Positions 22,585 to 30,675 are shown, counted from the stretch's first letter. The stretch is 53,977 nt of DNA from Gammaproteobacteria bacterium (GCA_028293765.1 JAQGOG010000198.1:1-53977), one strand, 5' to 3'. A program made the numbers and translations. The notes: a model not told the origin generated them from the sequence alone.

Positions 22585-23924
22585 GGAGACGGGGGCTGCG
22601 AAGTCGACGTTGCCGGGGCAATCGGCTGTTTGACTTTCGTTGGCGCGAGACCCGTGATCAGGCGTGAGCCACGCCGAAAGAACACATAGCTATAGATCCA
22701 GGACGTGAGCACCGCGATCCTGTTGCGGAAGCCGATGAGGACGGTGATGTGCAACGCCATCCACGCGAACCAGGCCAACAGTCCGCCGAAGTGCAGCCGT
22801 CCGATTTCCACCACCGCGCGCGATTTGCCGACCGTTGCCATGGAGCCGAGGTCTTTGTAATGAAAGCCGTGTGCGCGAGTTGCGCTGGCTCGATTTCCGA
22901 CCAGCTCTTCCTCAATCACGCGTGCGGCGTACTTTCCCATCTGCAGCGCGCCTTGCGAAACGCCGGGCACAGGTTGCCCCGTCGCGGAGTCGACGAGGTA
23001 GGCGGCATCTCCAATGACAAACGCGTTGGGGTAACCGGGGATCGAGCAGTCGGGCGCCACCTTCACACGGCCACCCGGCCCCAACTCGGCATCGAGCGTC
23101 GAGACGAGCGGCGACGCCCGAACACCCGCGGCCCAAATGACGTTATAGCTGCGGATACGCTCGCCACCCACCTCGACACCGTCCTCGAATATCGCGGTGA
23201 CAGGCTTGCCAAGCAGAACTTCCACGCCCAGGTCATGCAACTGCTTCAGGGCACGCTCCGAAGAATCGGCGTGCAGCGCAGGCAAGAGCCGCGGCCCGGC
23301 CTCGACCAGGATGACGCGCGCCCGGCGTGTATCCGCGACCCGGAAATCCCGCGCGATCACATCGACCGCCAGTTCCTTGATCGCCCCGGCCAATTCCACC
23401 CCCGTCGGTCCGCCACCAACGATGATGAACGCCAGGTGCGCCGCGCGCTCCGTGGGATCCGATTCGATTTCGGCGGTCTCGAAAGACAGCAGCATCCGGG
23501 ACCGGATCAGCGTCGCGTCTTCCACCTCCTTCATACCCGGCGCAAAGCCATGCCACTCGGAGTGTCCGAAATAGTTATCCACCGCGCCGGGGGCCAGAAT
23601 GAGGTAATCGTACGGCACCCGGCTGTCGCCGGCATGCACGTACTGAGCTGCGAGATTGACCTGCTCAACCTCTCCCAGCATCACCGCAGCGTTCGGCTGA
23701 TGCCGCAAGATCGTCCGGATCGGCAAAGCGATATCCGCCGGCGCCAGCGCCGCCGAGGCCACCTGGTACAGCAGCGGTTGGAAGAGATGAAAGTTATTGT
23801 GGTCGATGACGAGCACATCGGCCGGCGCACGCCGCAGCGCACGGGCCGCGAACAGCCCGCCGAAGCCGCAACCCACAATCACAATTCGCGGACGCCCCTG
23901 GCCCTGCAATGAAATCTCCTGCAT
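22581..23924 (-). CDS. ndh: NDH-2-like NAD(P)/FAD-dependent dehydrogenase
   Basis: The 447-residue product resembles type II NADH:quinone oxidoreductase, a non-pumping membrane-associated flavoprotein. An FAD-binding Rossmann motif is seen at the start (IVIVGCGFGGLFAARAL), a second NAD(H)-binding motif near 165-180 (FIIVGGGPTGVELAGAIKEL), and FVIGDAAYL near the FAD C-terminal segment. The C-terminal region holds hydrophobic stretches (LLAWFAWMALHITVLIGF) typical of membrane attachment in longer members. Family members can also be sulfide or other quinone reductases; the cysteines of sulfide:quinone reductase are not evident. It precedes and overlaps the ABC exporter by four bases. Confidence 0.9.
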   Translation of the reverse strand: MQEISLQGQGRPRIVIVGCGFGGLFAARALRRAPADVLVIDHNNFHLFQPLLYQVASAALAPADIALPIRTILRHQPNAAVMLGEVEQVNLAAQYVHAGDSRVPYDYLILAPGAVDNYFGHSEWHGFAPGMKEVEDATLIRSRMLLSFETAEIESDPTERAAHLAFIIVGGGPTGVELAGAIKELAVDVIARDFRVADTRRARVILVEAGPRLLPALHADSSERALKQLHDLGVEVLLGKPVTAIFEDGVEVGGERIRSYNVIWAAGVRASPLVSTLDAELGPGGRVKVAPDCSIPGYPNAFVIGDAAYLVDSATGQPVPGVSQGALQMGKYAARVIEEELVGNRASATRAHGFHYKDLGSMATVGKSRAVVEIGRLHFGGLLAWFAWMALHITVLIGFRNRIAVLTSWIYSYVFFRRGSRLITGLAPTKVKQPIAPATSTSQPPSP

Positions 23925-24148
23925 CGACGCATCTCGAGATGTGGGGGCGAGCAGGAGTTATTCCAACTCAGATAACTGTTTCACCCTGGCCGCTTTCGCG
24001 AGTGCATTGCTCCAGCACTGGCACGCTCTGGAACGGTAGTTTGCCGCACTGCGGCTTACGTGTCATCCGCGCAACGGCGAGCGCTGCTGGCCGCGGATGG
24101 CAGCCTAGGCAGGCTCCGGCTCCTCTTTTTAGGACTGCACAGAGTCAA

Positions 24149-24182
24149 ACGCCCGCTGCAGACCATCGGCTGCAGCGGGCGT
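24149..24182. repeat. 13 bp perfect inverted repeat (hairpin)
   Basis: Arms ACGCCCGCTGCAG (24149-24161) and CTGCAGCGGGCGT (24170-24182) are perfectly complementary around an 8-base loop. No U-tract follows on either strand, so a classical terminator is not favoured. It lies 42 bases before the 22-codon ORF. Confidence 0.65.
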
Positions 24183-24223
24183 CTCACCACGGTCACCTTA
24201 CCGATCCTGACAAGGAGCCGACC

Positions 24224-24292
24224 ATGGCTATCGTATGTTCACTACGACACTTAGACGGTCGGGGCGAGTTTTTCCGTTATTCATTTTTTTGA
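24224..24292 (+). CDS. possible 22-residue leader peptide or small protein
   Basis: A very good ribosome site, AAGGAG at 24212-24217, stands seven bases before ATG. The ORF encodes MAIVCSLRHLDGRGEF and ends FRYSFF before TGA at 24290. No family is recognised. It sits after a strong hairpin and about 110 bases upstream of the ECF sigma gene, a place where leader peptides occur, although no attenuator can be demonstrated. The case for translation rests on the RBS alone. Confidence 0.35.
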   Translation: MAIVCSLRHLDGRGEFFRYSFF

Positions 24293-24401
24293 CGTCTGCG
24301 TTCCAGCGTGTTTTCTCGTTGCAGATGCGGCCCGTTAGGCGCGTAATACCGCTTCCGCACAGACAGGGACCAGGCTGCCACCTGCAGGACATGAGGTTAG
24401 T

Positions 24402-25037
24402 GTGGGGACGTCAACGGAAGATGGCCGGGGAAGAAGCCGAGATTGCGGTAACGTGGCCAAAGACGAAGAACGCTACTTGCTGCAGGCGCTGGAGTTCGAG
24501 AACGTCCTTCGGGCCTGCCTCTATCGCTACTCACGCAACAGCTCGGATGTCGAGGAGCTGTTGCAGGAAACCTACGCACGACTCCTGACTGCGGGCGCGG
24601 CCAACGAGCCGGAGGTCCGCTCCGTCCGCGCTTTCTCCCTGACAGTGGCTCGTAATGTGGCGTTCGACTGGCTGCGCCACAAACAGGTCGTCCCCATCGA
24701 GCTCGTGGCTGATATGGAAGCGATGGACATTCTCGATGAGCGGGACCAGATCGAAGCCATCGTCAACAGTCACCAGGAGCTGGCGATGCTCGTCAAGGCG
24801 GTGCAGGAGCTACCCGAGCGCTGCCGGCAGGTGTTCACGCTGCGCAAGGTGTACGGCTACTCTCAGAAGGAGATCGCGGCCCGGATGAACATTACGGAGA
24901 ACACCGTCGAGCAGCAGCTCACGAAGGCCGCGCGCCATTGCGCGCAGGCCCTGTTCGACCAGCCGGTCGGCGAGCGGCAGGCCACTTTCTTCGATCGTTT
25001 CCGCAAGCGCAGGCTGGCGCGTGATGGCGGCGAGTGA
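24402..25037 (+). CDS. ECF sigma factor, FecI-like
   Basis: The product (211 residues from GTG 24402) is an extracytoplasmic-function sigma-70 factor. Region 2 is seen in LYRYSRNSSDVEELLQETYA and VARNVAFDWLRHK, and region 4 in LPERCRQVFTLRKVYGYSQK with the following EIAARMNITENTVEQQL helix-turn-helix. FecI-type sigmas work with a FecR anti-sigma and usually a TonB-dependent receptor; here the fecR that follows is frameshifted and broken, and no receptor gene is present. The start is uncertain: GTG 24453 (VAKDEERYLL) begins right at the conserved part and could be the real one. The stop TGA at 25035-25037 overlaps the fecR start at 25024. Confidence 0.9.
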   Translation: MGTSTEDGRGRSRDCGNVAKDEERYLLQALEFENVLRACLYRYSRNSSDVEELLQETYARLLTAGAANEPEVRSVRAFSLTVARNVAFDWLRHKQVVPIELVADMEAMDILDERDQIEAIVNSHQELAMLVKAVQELPERCRQVFTLRKVYGYSQKEIAARMNITENTVEQQLTKAARHCAQALFDQPVGERQATFFDRFRKRRLARDGGE

Positions 25038-25727
25038 CATTGCCGCGCGGCCGCCGCCTGGGTCATCCGCCTCGAAGCGCAGACCGCGCCCGAAATCTGG
25101 GACCGCTTCCAGGAGTGGCTCGAGGCGGATCCGCGCCATCGCACCGCATTCATTCGCCTTCGGACGGCGTGGACCCACTGCGACCGGCTCAAGCGCCTGC
25201 GCCCCGCAGATGGCAGGATCGATCGGGATTTGTTCGTAGAACTCGAGCGCGGCGAATCCGAACCTGGCGTGTCGGAGTTCTCTGGATGCGCCGCTAACGC
25301 GCCAGGCGGGCGACCGCCGCTCTTCCTGGCGCGCCGGCGCTGGTTCTTCGCCGTCGCGGCCGGCGCAATAGCGGGCATAGGCTTGCTCGGCTGGCCGGGC
25401 GACCCGCGCAGCGGCTCGAAATATTACGAAACGGCTGTCGGCGGCAGCCAGAAAGTCGGTCTCGCCGACGGCAGCTCGGTTCTGTTGAACACCGACAGCA
25501 GACTACGCGTGCAGCTCTCGGCCACGCGTCGCGAAATCGAGCTCATTCGTGGTGAGGCGCTCTTCACCGTCGCTCACGACAAGCTGCGACCGTTTTATGT
25601 GTCGGCGGCCGGGACGCTGGTGCGGGCGGTGGGAACGGAATTCTCGGTTCGCATACGCGACGACCGCACCGTCGAGGTGCTCGTCGCCGAAGGCCGTGTC
25701 GCGGTAGGCGTCCCGCGGCGGTTCTAA
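25024..25727 (+). pseudogene. fecR-like anti-sigma gene, 5' part, frameshifted and truncated
   Basis: ATG 25024 overlaps the sigma gene by 14 bases and starts MAASDIAAR, the usual FecR beginning, but then runs out of frame. The expected continuation AAAWVIRLEAQTAPEIWDRF, then QEWLEADPRHRTAF (DUF4880), is in the next frame from about 25050, where no start codon exists before TTG 25230. So a one-base loss near 25045-25052, or a sequencing error, separates them. Downstream come a transmembrane helix (FFAVAAGAIAGIGLLGW) and a FecR domain (YYETAVGGSQKVGLADGSSV to VEVLVAEGRVAV). The frame then ends at TAA 25725 right after the FecR domain, about 120 residues early. The missing C-terminal domain is found at 28.96-29.36 kb. 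Confidence 0.75.
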
Positions 25728-25731
25728 ACAG

Positions 25732-25762
25732 CCGCGGCGATCGCACGACGGTTCCGCCGCGG
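25732..25762. terminator. possible bidirectional terminator hairpin
   Basis: Arms CCGCGGCG (25732-25739) and CGCCGCGG (25755-25762) flank a 15-base loop, five bases after the broken fecR stop and just before the end of the convergent phytoene-desaturase-like gene. No U-tract follows, so terminator function is only suggested by position. Confidence 0.35.
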
Positions 25763-25770
25763 TCGTCGCC

Positions 25771-27402
25771 TCAGGCTACGCGCCGTAACCGCCGTCGCCG
25801 GAAGTCGCCGATGATTTCCCGTGCGGCGTTATGTCCAGGCGCGCCGGTAACGCCACCGCCGGGATGTGTACCCGCCCCGCACATGTAAAGACCCTGCAGC
25901 GGTCCGCGGTAGTTGCCGTGGCCGAGCATGGGGCGCGCCGAGAACATCTGATCCAGGCTCAATGCGCCGTGGAAGATGTCGCCGCCGACAAGTCCGAAGG
26001 TCCGCTCGAGATCCAACGGGCTCATGATCTGGCGGCCGAGCACGGCGGCCTTGAAGTTCGGCGCATACGCGTTCACGGTGTCGATCATGAGGTCCGCAAC
26101 GGCCTCGCGATGCGTATCCCAGGATTCTCCGTTCGGCAGCTGCGGAGCAACGTGCTGGCAGAAGAGGCTGGCGACATGCTGGCCGGCGGGTGCCAGGCTG
26201 TCGTCCAAAGTGGAGGGGATTACGACCTCCACGATCGGCTTGCGCGACCAGCCGCTCGAGCGCGCGTCGAAATAAGCCTGCTCCATGTAGGAGAGCGTCG
26301 GGGCGATGATGATGCCGGCCGAGTGGTGGTCCGCCAGAGCCTTGCCTCTCAGGCAGTTGAAATCCGGCAGCTCCGCCAGAGCGACGTTCATGCGGAAAGT
26401 ACCGGAACCGCAGCGCCAGCGGCCTATGCGCTCGCGGAACTCGTCCGGAAGGGTATTCGCGGCGAGCAGCTTCAGGTACAGCAGCTTCGGATTGAGGTTG
26501 GAGATGACAGCGGCCGCGCGAATCGTTTCACCCGCCTCGGTAATGACGCCGACCGCCCGGTTGCCCTCTACAATGACTTCGCGGACCGGGGTCGAGACGC
26601 GGATCACGGCCCCCCGCGCCTGGGCCGACTTCGACATCGCCTGCGTAATGGCGCCCATTCCGCCCATGGCGTGGCCCCATGCGCCCTTCTTGCCGTTGAC
26701 CTCTCCGAACACGTGATGCAACAGGACGTACGCCGAGCCGGGCGTGTAGGGGCTCGCGTAGTTGCCGACGATGCCGTCGAAGCCATACACGGCCTTGATC
26801 GGATCGCTCTCGAACCACCCATCGAGATAGTCGCCGGCGGAAGTGGCAAACAGGTTGAGCAGCTCCCGTCGCATCGTCATGTCGAGCTTGCGCAGCTTGC
26901 CGCCGACCTGAGCGGCACGCAGCAGCTCGGGCAACGCCATGCGCCAGCTGCCTTCGACCGCGTTAGGAGGCGTTTCCAGCACGAGATCCCGCAGGACATC
27001 GGCAACGGCGCCGAGCCGCTCGCTATAGTCATCGAGCCGCGCGGCATCCCTCGCGGAGAACTTGGCGACTTCCGCCGCTGTGCGACCGTCGCCGATGATG
27101 AGATAGCGGCCGTCCTGCGTGGGAAGGAAATTCGACAGCTTGCGCTCGACCACGCGCAGCCCATGCTTCGGCAGCTCGAGGTCGCGGATCACCTTGGGAT
27201 TCAACAATGACACGGTGTAGGCCGCGACCGAATTGCGGAAGCCAGGGTGAAACTCCTCGGTCACCGCGGCACCGCCGACGACGGCACGCTGCTCGAGCAC
27301 CGTGACCTTCAAACCCGCTCCTGCGAGATAGGCGGCGCACACGAGGCCGTTGTGCCCTCCACCGATGATCAGGGCATCCGTGTTCGCTACGGCGTTACTC
27401 AC
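25771..27402 (-). CDS. phytoene-desaturase-like FAD oxidoreductase
   Basis: The 543-residue product belongs to the COG1233 family of FAD-dependent amine-oxidase/phytoene-dehydrogenase-like proteins (PYROXD2 type). It starts with the dinucleotide-binding motif ALIIGGGHNGLVCAAYLAGA (about 10-29) and VVGGAAVTEEFHPGF, and ends with the second FAD-binding segment LYMCGAGTHPGGGVTGAPGH. There are no carotenoid genes nearby, so carotenoid desaturation is unlikely; the substrate is unknown. Its start overlaps the end of the Rieske oxygenase gene by eight bases, forming a two-gene minus-strand operon. The pair lies between the two parts of a split plus-strand fecR gene. Confidence 0.88.
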   Translation of the reverse strand: MSNAVANTDALIIGGGHNGLVCAAYLAGAGLKVTVLEQRAVVGGAAVTEEFHPGFRNSVAAYTVSLLNPKVIRDLELPKHGLRVVERKLSNFLPTQDGRYLIIGDGRTAAEVAKFSARDAARLDDYSERLGAVADVLRDLVLETPPNAVEGSWRMALPELLRAAQVGGKLRKLDMTMRRELLNLFATSAGDYLDGWFESDPIKAVYGFDGIVGNYASPYTPGSAYVLLHHVFGEVNGKKGAWGHAMGGMGAITQAMSKSAQARGAVIRVSTPVREVIVEGNRAVGVITEAGETIRAAAVISNLNPKLLYLKLLAANTLPDEFRERIGRWRCGSGTFRMNVALAELPDFNCLRGKALADHHSAGIIIAPTLSYMEQAYFDARSSGWSRKPIVEVVIPSTLDDSLAPAGQHVASLFCQHVAPQLPNGESWDTHREAVADLMIDTVNAYAPNFKAAVLGRQIMSPLDLERTFGLVGGDIFHGALSLDQMFSARPMLGHGNYRGPLQGLYMCGAGTHPGGGVTGAPGHNAAREIIGDFRRRRLRRVA

Positions 27403-28579
27403 GGCTCCATCCTTTCGCCGGTGCGCGCGGCAGGCGGCTTTCAGGAATCAGACTGCGCATCCGCCTCCCGAAGCTGCGCAGGCAGACCTCACCTTCGCTC
27501 AACGGCCCTACCGTGTAGCTGCTCGAGGCCATTCCCGCTTGCACCCGTTCGATCAGGATCTTGTCCTCGATGCTGACCCGGCGGTTGACCCGCCAGTTCA
27601 GATAGCGGGTGGCCCGCATCTCCCGGCGCGAGTCCGGATGTACGTAAGCGATCTCTCGAATCAAGGTTTCGGTCGGCGACACAGGCAGAAACTGCATGAA
27701 ATCGATCTGGTCCGGGTAGATGTCGAACGCGACGTTCGGCCACAGCTTGAAGTAGGTCCACTGGCGGCGGCGCTCCTGCGGCAGGTGCGCCACTTCCGGC
27801 AGCAGCTGCTGATAGAGGCGCTCCGACCAGTTGCTGGAAGGTACCTCACGCAGCGAGCCCCACATCTTGTCTATCCAGGGCTGCGCCTCGACACCGTAGC
27901 TGCGCCCGAACAGTCGCGTCAGGCCAGGGTGCGCGATGTTGATGTGCAGGCCGTCCGAATAGTTGTCCGCGACGTTCTTCCAGTTCACCTGGCGCGGGCG
28001 CAGTGTCACCCGCCCCTGCGGTACCAGCTCTTCCATACGGTACGCGGCGAGCTCATCCGCATACGGCGCGGCCATCTCCCGCACGCTCGGCAGACCCGGC
28101 TCGAGCCGTACGAAAATGAAGCCCATGAACACCTCGTGCTCGACCGGGACGAGGCCATGCTTTCGGGTATCGAGGCCGGGAAAAGCCTCACGGTCGGGCA
28201 CTCCGACCAGACGACCATCCAGAGCATAGGTCCAGGCGTGATACTGACAGGTGATCCGCCGCCCGCAATGACCCTTCGACCCATCGAGCAGCCGCGCCGC
28301 GCGGTGCCGGCAGACATTATGAAAACTGCGCACCTCGCCGTCGTCGCCGCGCAGGACGATGATCGACTCCCCGAGGAATTCGAACGAGTGGAAGTCCCCG
28401 GACCGGGGCACGTCGCTCACGTGGCACACGATCTGCCAGCTCGAGCGGAAGATAGCGCTCTTCTCCTGCTCGAAGAACTCCGCGTCGTGGTAGATCCAGG
28501 CCGGCAGGCTATGGCCCTCCTCCCCCGCATCGGCCGGCAGGGAGGGATTCAATCGTCCGAAACGGGTTGCAGCGTTCAT
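27395..28579 (-). CDS. Rieske non-heme iron oxygenase, large subunit
   Basis: The 394-residue product is an aromatic-ring-hydroxylating-type oxygenase alpha subunit. The Rieske 2Fe-2S site is complete: C90-x-H92 in NVCRHRAARLL and C111-x2-H114 in CQYHAWTY. The catalytic domain carries WKNVADNYSDGLHINIAH, which supplies the usual Asn/Asp and two His for mononuclear iron. No ferredoxin, reductase or small-subunit gene is adjacent, so electron partners must be encoded elsewhere. Related enzymes demethylate betaines or hydroxylate aromatics; the sequence alone does not choose. It leads the operon with the desaturase-like gene and has about 220 bp of upstream non-coding DNA. Confidence 0.9.
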   Translation of the reverse strand: MNAATRFGRLNPSLPADAGEEGHSLPAWIYHDAEFFEQEKSAIFRSSWQIVCHVSDVPRSGDFHSFEFLGESIIVLRGDDGEVRSFHNVCRHRAARLLDGSKGHCGRRITCQYHAWTYALDGRLVGVPDREAFPGLDTRKHGLVPVEHEVFMGFIFVRLEPGLPSVREMAAPYADELAAYRMEELVPQGRVTLRPRQVNWKNVADNYSDGLHINIAHPGLTRLFGRSYGVEAQPWIDKMWGSLREVPSSNWSERLYQQLLPEVAHLPQERRRQWTYFKLWPNVAFDIYPDQIDFMQFLPVSPTETLIREIAYVHPDSRREMRATRYLNWRVNRRVSIEDKILIERVQAGMASSSYTVGPLSEGEVCLRSFGRRMRSLIPESRLPRAPAKGWSRE

Positions 28580-28798
28580 GGGTGCCTTTGCCGCGGGTGA
28601 GCTGTCGCTATTGGACGATCGTACAGTAGCAATCTGAAACGGGTCAAACCGATGCGGGGGGCCCGCCGGACGATCCTGGCGGGGCGGCCATCCGCCGCCT
28701 GGGACCGGAGCCGCAGTTCACCGCTCACTGAATTGTTCATTGCGGTGAGATAAAAATACCGCAACGCACAGTGGACATCGGTTGGGTGAAAACTTCTT

Positions 28799-29359
28799 TT
28801 GGCGGGCAAAGCAGTGCAACGGCGGCAGGAACTCCTCGAACAGGGCTTGGCATCCGGCTATGGCCATTGGACTTTCACGGCGCTCGGCCTCATGGCCGCC
28901 TGCCTGCTGGCCCTGGTGGCGCTGGTCCGTTCTGACAGGCACAGCACCGGCGTACCGCTCGAGGTCGGCGCGGAACTCGAATCGAGCGGTTCGCCGGAAG
29001 GCGGATCTGTCCTCGCGGCGGGCGACACGGTTACGCTGGGGACCAGGCGTACCCGCGTAGAGCGTCTCCCCGCCGGAGATCTGCACAGCAGACTCGCGTG
29101 GACGGCCGGCCTTATCCAACTCGACGGCAAGAACCTCACCGAGGCCGTTGCCGAATTCAACCGCTACAATCGCAAAAAATTGACGATCGCCGATCCCGCC
29201 ATTGCCCGCCTGCGAGTCAGCGGGACGTTCAGCGCACGCGAGCCGGAGAGCTTCGTGGCAACACTCGCGCGCTCCGGAGGTGTTCGAGAGCTGGAGCCCG
29301 GGTCACGGACCGACGACTCGCAGGTCATTCGCCTCGTGGGGGCCGCTCCAGGGCGCTGA
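28799..29359 (+). pseudogene. FecR C-terminal domain fragment behind an unrelated membrane helix
   Basis: From about residue 52 this 186-residue frame is the C-terminal domain of a FecR-type anti-sigma protein: LAAGDTVTL, SRLAWTAGLIQLDGKNLTEA, VAEFNRYNRKKLTIADPAIA, RLRVSGTFSAREPESFVATL. The FecR and DUF4880 domains that should precede it are absent; they are found at 25.02-25.73 kb on the same strand. The first 50 residues form one hydrophobic helix (FTALGLMAACLLALVALV) of unknown origin. An in-frame TGA at 28787 limits the start to TTG 28799 or GTG 28814, without a clear RBS. It may be translated as a small membrane protein, but it looks like a 3' gene remnant. Confidence 0.7.
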
Positions 29360-29410
29360 GGGCCTCACAACCCCGACCAAGCTCTGGCCCTGACACGCCG
29401 CGAATGAAGA

Positions 29411-30658
29411 TCAGGGCGCCGCGAAGAATGGCTCCGGTCCCTGCGTCACGGCCCGCTCGGCCAGGAGGAATGCCGCGGCGTTCCAGGATTGCCCTGGCAT
29501 CCCGCGCGGGGCCAGCGTCCTGCCATGCAGCCACTCCGTGAAAGCCCAATTCTTCACTGCGCACGCGCGAGCTAACTTCACGAGCTCTGCGCCAGCCTGC
29601 TGTTTGCGGCCGTTCGCCACGAGTGCGGCAATCCAGAAGCCGCCTACCATCGGCCAGATGCCGCCATTGTGATATTGCCACACGAGGTTCTGCCGGTGGC
29701 GCGCCATGTAGGGGCGCCAGAGAATGCTTTCCTGTTTGATCGGCCGTGTCACCGCGCGAACGGGGTAAGGGTCGTGCACACCTGACTTCGTGAGTGCATT
29801 CAGCGTACGCCGACTGGCCCGCGTGTCGGCGAGGCCGAGGAGAACCGCGAGCACATTGCCGAAGACGTCACCCTCCTCGCCGAAGAACGAGAAGTTGACG
29901 AAACTCAAATACAGATCGCGATCGCGCCCCCGCCGCAACACATAGTCGTTCAGCAGACGGGCGCGTCGATACTCCGCGATCCCAGCCGAGAATGGATGAA
30001 AGAGTCCGTTGAAATTCTCGCGTGTCTCCTCGGCACGCCCGACACCGTAGAGCTTCTTCACGAAATACCAAAGGGTGTTCGTGTAGAGCACAAATCCCGA
30101 CCGCGGCATGATGTCCGCCCAGTCGCTCGCCTCGTTCTGCTGCAGTAAGAAGAAGCGTTGGTGCTCCTGCGCGAGCAGCCACTGAAGCGCCAATCCGATA
30201 CGTTTCGCGTATCGCGGGCGCAGCCTGCCAGCGTGTCCGCGGGCGACAGCCTCCAGGTCCAGAAACGCGAGCGCGATGAGCCACCACAGCGTCGAGTCGA
30301 TACACCCGAGGTACCAGAAATCCGCCTCCTGCCTGTGAAGGTCGACGAACTTCGGGATCTGGCCATTGGGCGCCTGGTGCTCCGCCAGTGTATGCAGGCC
30401 GGTGGCGGCCTCGCTTTCCAGGAGCTCGTCACCGGAGAGCGCCATGCCGAGCGCGCACACCGCCGCATCACGCCCGAAAATCGCGGTATACCCGCGTTGG
30501 TCGGCCCGCTTGCCGGGTGATGCGGCCAGAATGCCGCCCGCGGACAGGTTGCGCCTCAGCAGCTCCAGGGACCGCGCGTGGCAAGTCTCAATGAGCAGAC
30601 AGTCGTCAGGACGTCTCGAAACGGGGCGCATATCGATGGCATGATAGCGGCGTCGCAC
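29411..30658 (-). CDS. (alpha/alpha)6 glycoside hydrolase, GH100/amylo-1,6-glucosidase-like
   Basis: The 415-residue product looks like a complete (alpha/alpha)6-barrel glycosidase. Motifs typical of alkaline/neutral invertase (GH100) and related debranching glucosidases are visible: IFGRDAAVCALGMALSGDEL, LGCIDSTLWWLIAL, NEASDWADIMPRSGFVLYTN, WQYHNGGIWPMVGGFW and GMPGQSWNAAAFLLA. The conserved acidic residues of GRDA, CIDST and SDWAD could be catalytic. It may act on sucrose, glucosylglycerate or an alpha-glucan; the sequence does not decide. It has no signal peptide. ATG 30631 (MRPVSRR) is an alternative start. It is 9.7 kb away from the glucan/trehalose operon and transcribed alone, divergently from the DUF2721 gene. 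Confidence 0.78.
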   Translation of the reverse strand: MRRRYHAIDMRPVSRRPDDCLLIETCHARSLELLRRNLSAGGILAASPGKRADQRGYTAIFGRDAAVCALGMALSGDELLESEAATGLHTLAEHQAPNGQIPKFVDLHRQEADFWYLGCIDSTLWWLIALAFLDLEAVARGHAGRLRPRYAKRIGLALQWLLAQEHQRFFLLQQNEASDWADIMPRSGFVLYTNTLWYFVKKLYGVGRAEETRENFNGLFHPFSAGIAEYRRARLLNDYVLRRGRDRDLYLSFVNFSFFGEEGDVFGNVLAVLLGLADTRASRRTLNALTKSGVHDPYPVRAVTRPIKQESILWRPYMARHRQNLVWQYHNGGIWPMVGGFWIAALVANGRKQQAGAELVKLARACAVKNWAFTEWLHGRTLAPRGMPGQSWNAAAFLLAERAVTQGPEPFFAAP

Positions 30659-30675
30659 GAGTTACCCGATCTTTT

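Larger units (their letters stand above)
23925..24401. other. structured intergenic region upstream of the ECF sigma gene
   Basis: This 477 bp gap separates the divergent dehydrogenase and sigma genes. It contains an outer stem CATCCGCG (24064-24071) with CGCGGATG (24092-24099), a small stem AGCCT/AGGCT (24102-24115) followed by T5 at 24126-24130, a 13 bp perfect hairpin (24149-24182) and a 22-codon ORF with a strong RBS. The set looks like an RNA leader or a small RNA gene; which strand is transcribed is unknown. Confidence 0.4.

Noticed and set aside
22749-23912. 387-codon plus-strand frame
   Set aside because: Antisense to the NDH-2-like gene; His/Arg/Gln-rich, no domain.
25035-25037. Selenocysteine or readthrough TGA joining sigma and FecR
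   Set aside because: No SECIS-like hairpin recognised, and a normal overlapping ATG with a one-base loss explains the data better.
25831-27210. 459-codon plus-strand frame in the inserted segment
   Set aside because: Antisense to the desaturase-like gene, whose two FAD motifs prove the minus strand.
27350-28600. 416-codon plus-strand frame opposite the Rieske gene
   Set aside because: The Rieske cysteines and histidines on the minus strand identify the real gene.
28576-28809. 77-codon minus-strand frame upstream of the Rieske gene
   Set aside because: No ribosome site and no recognisable composition; overlaps the likely promoter region.
25707-28957. Insertion sequence or integron at the fecR break
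   Set aside because: No transposase, integrase, terminal inverted repeats or target-site duplication found; only the 9-base GGCGTnCCG match.
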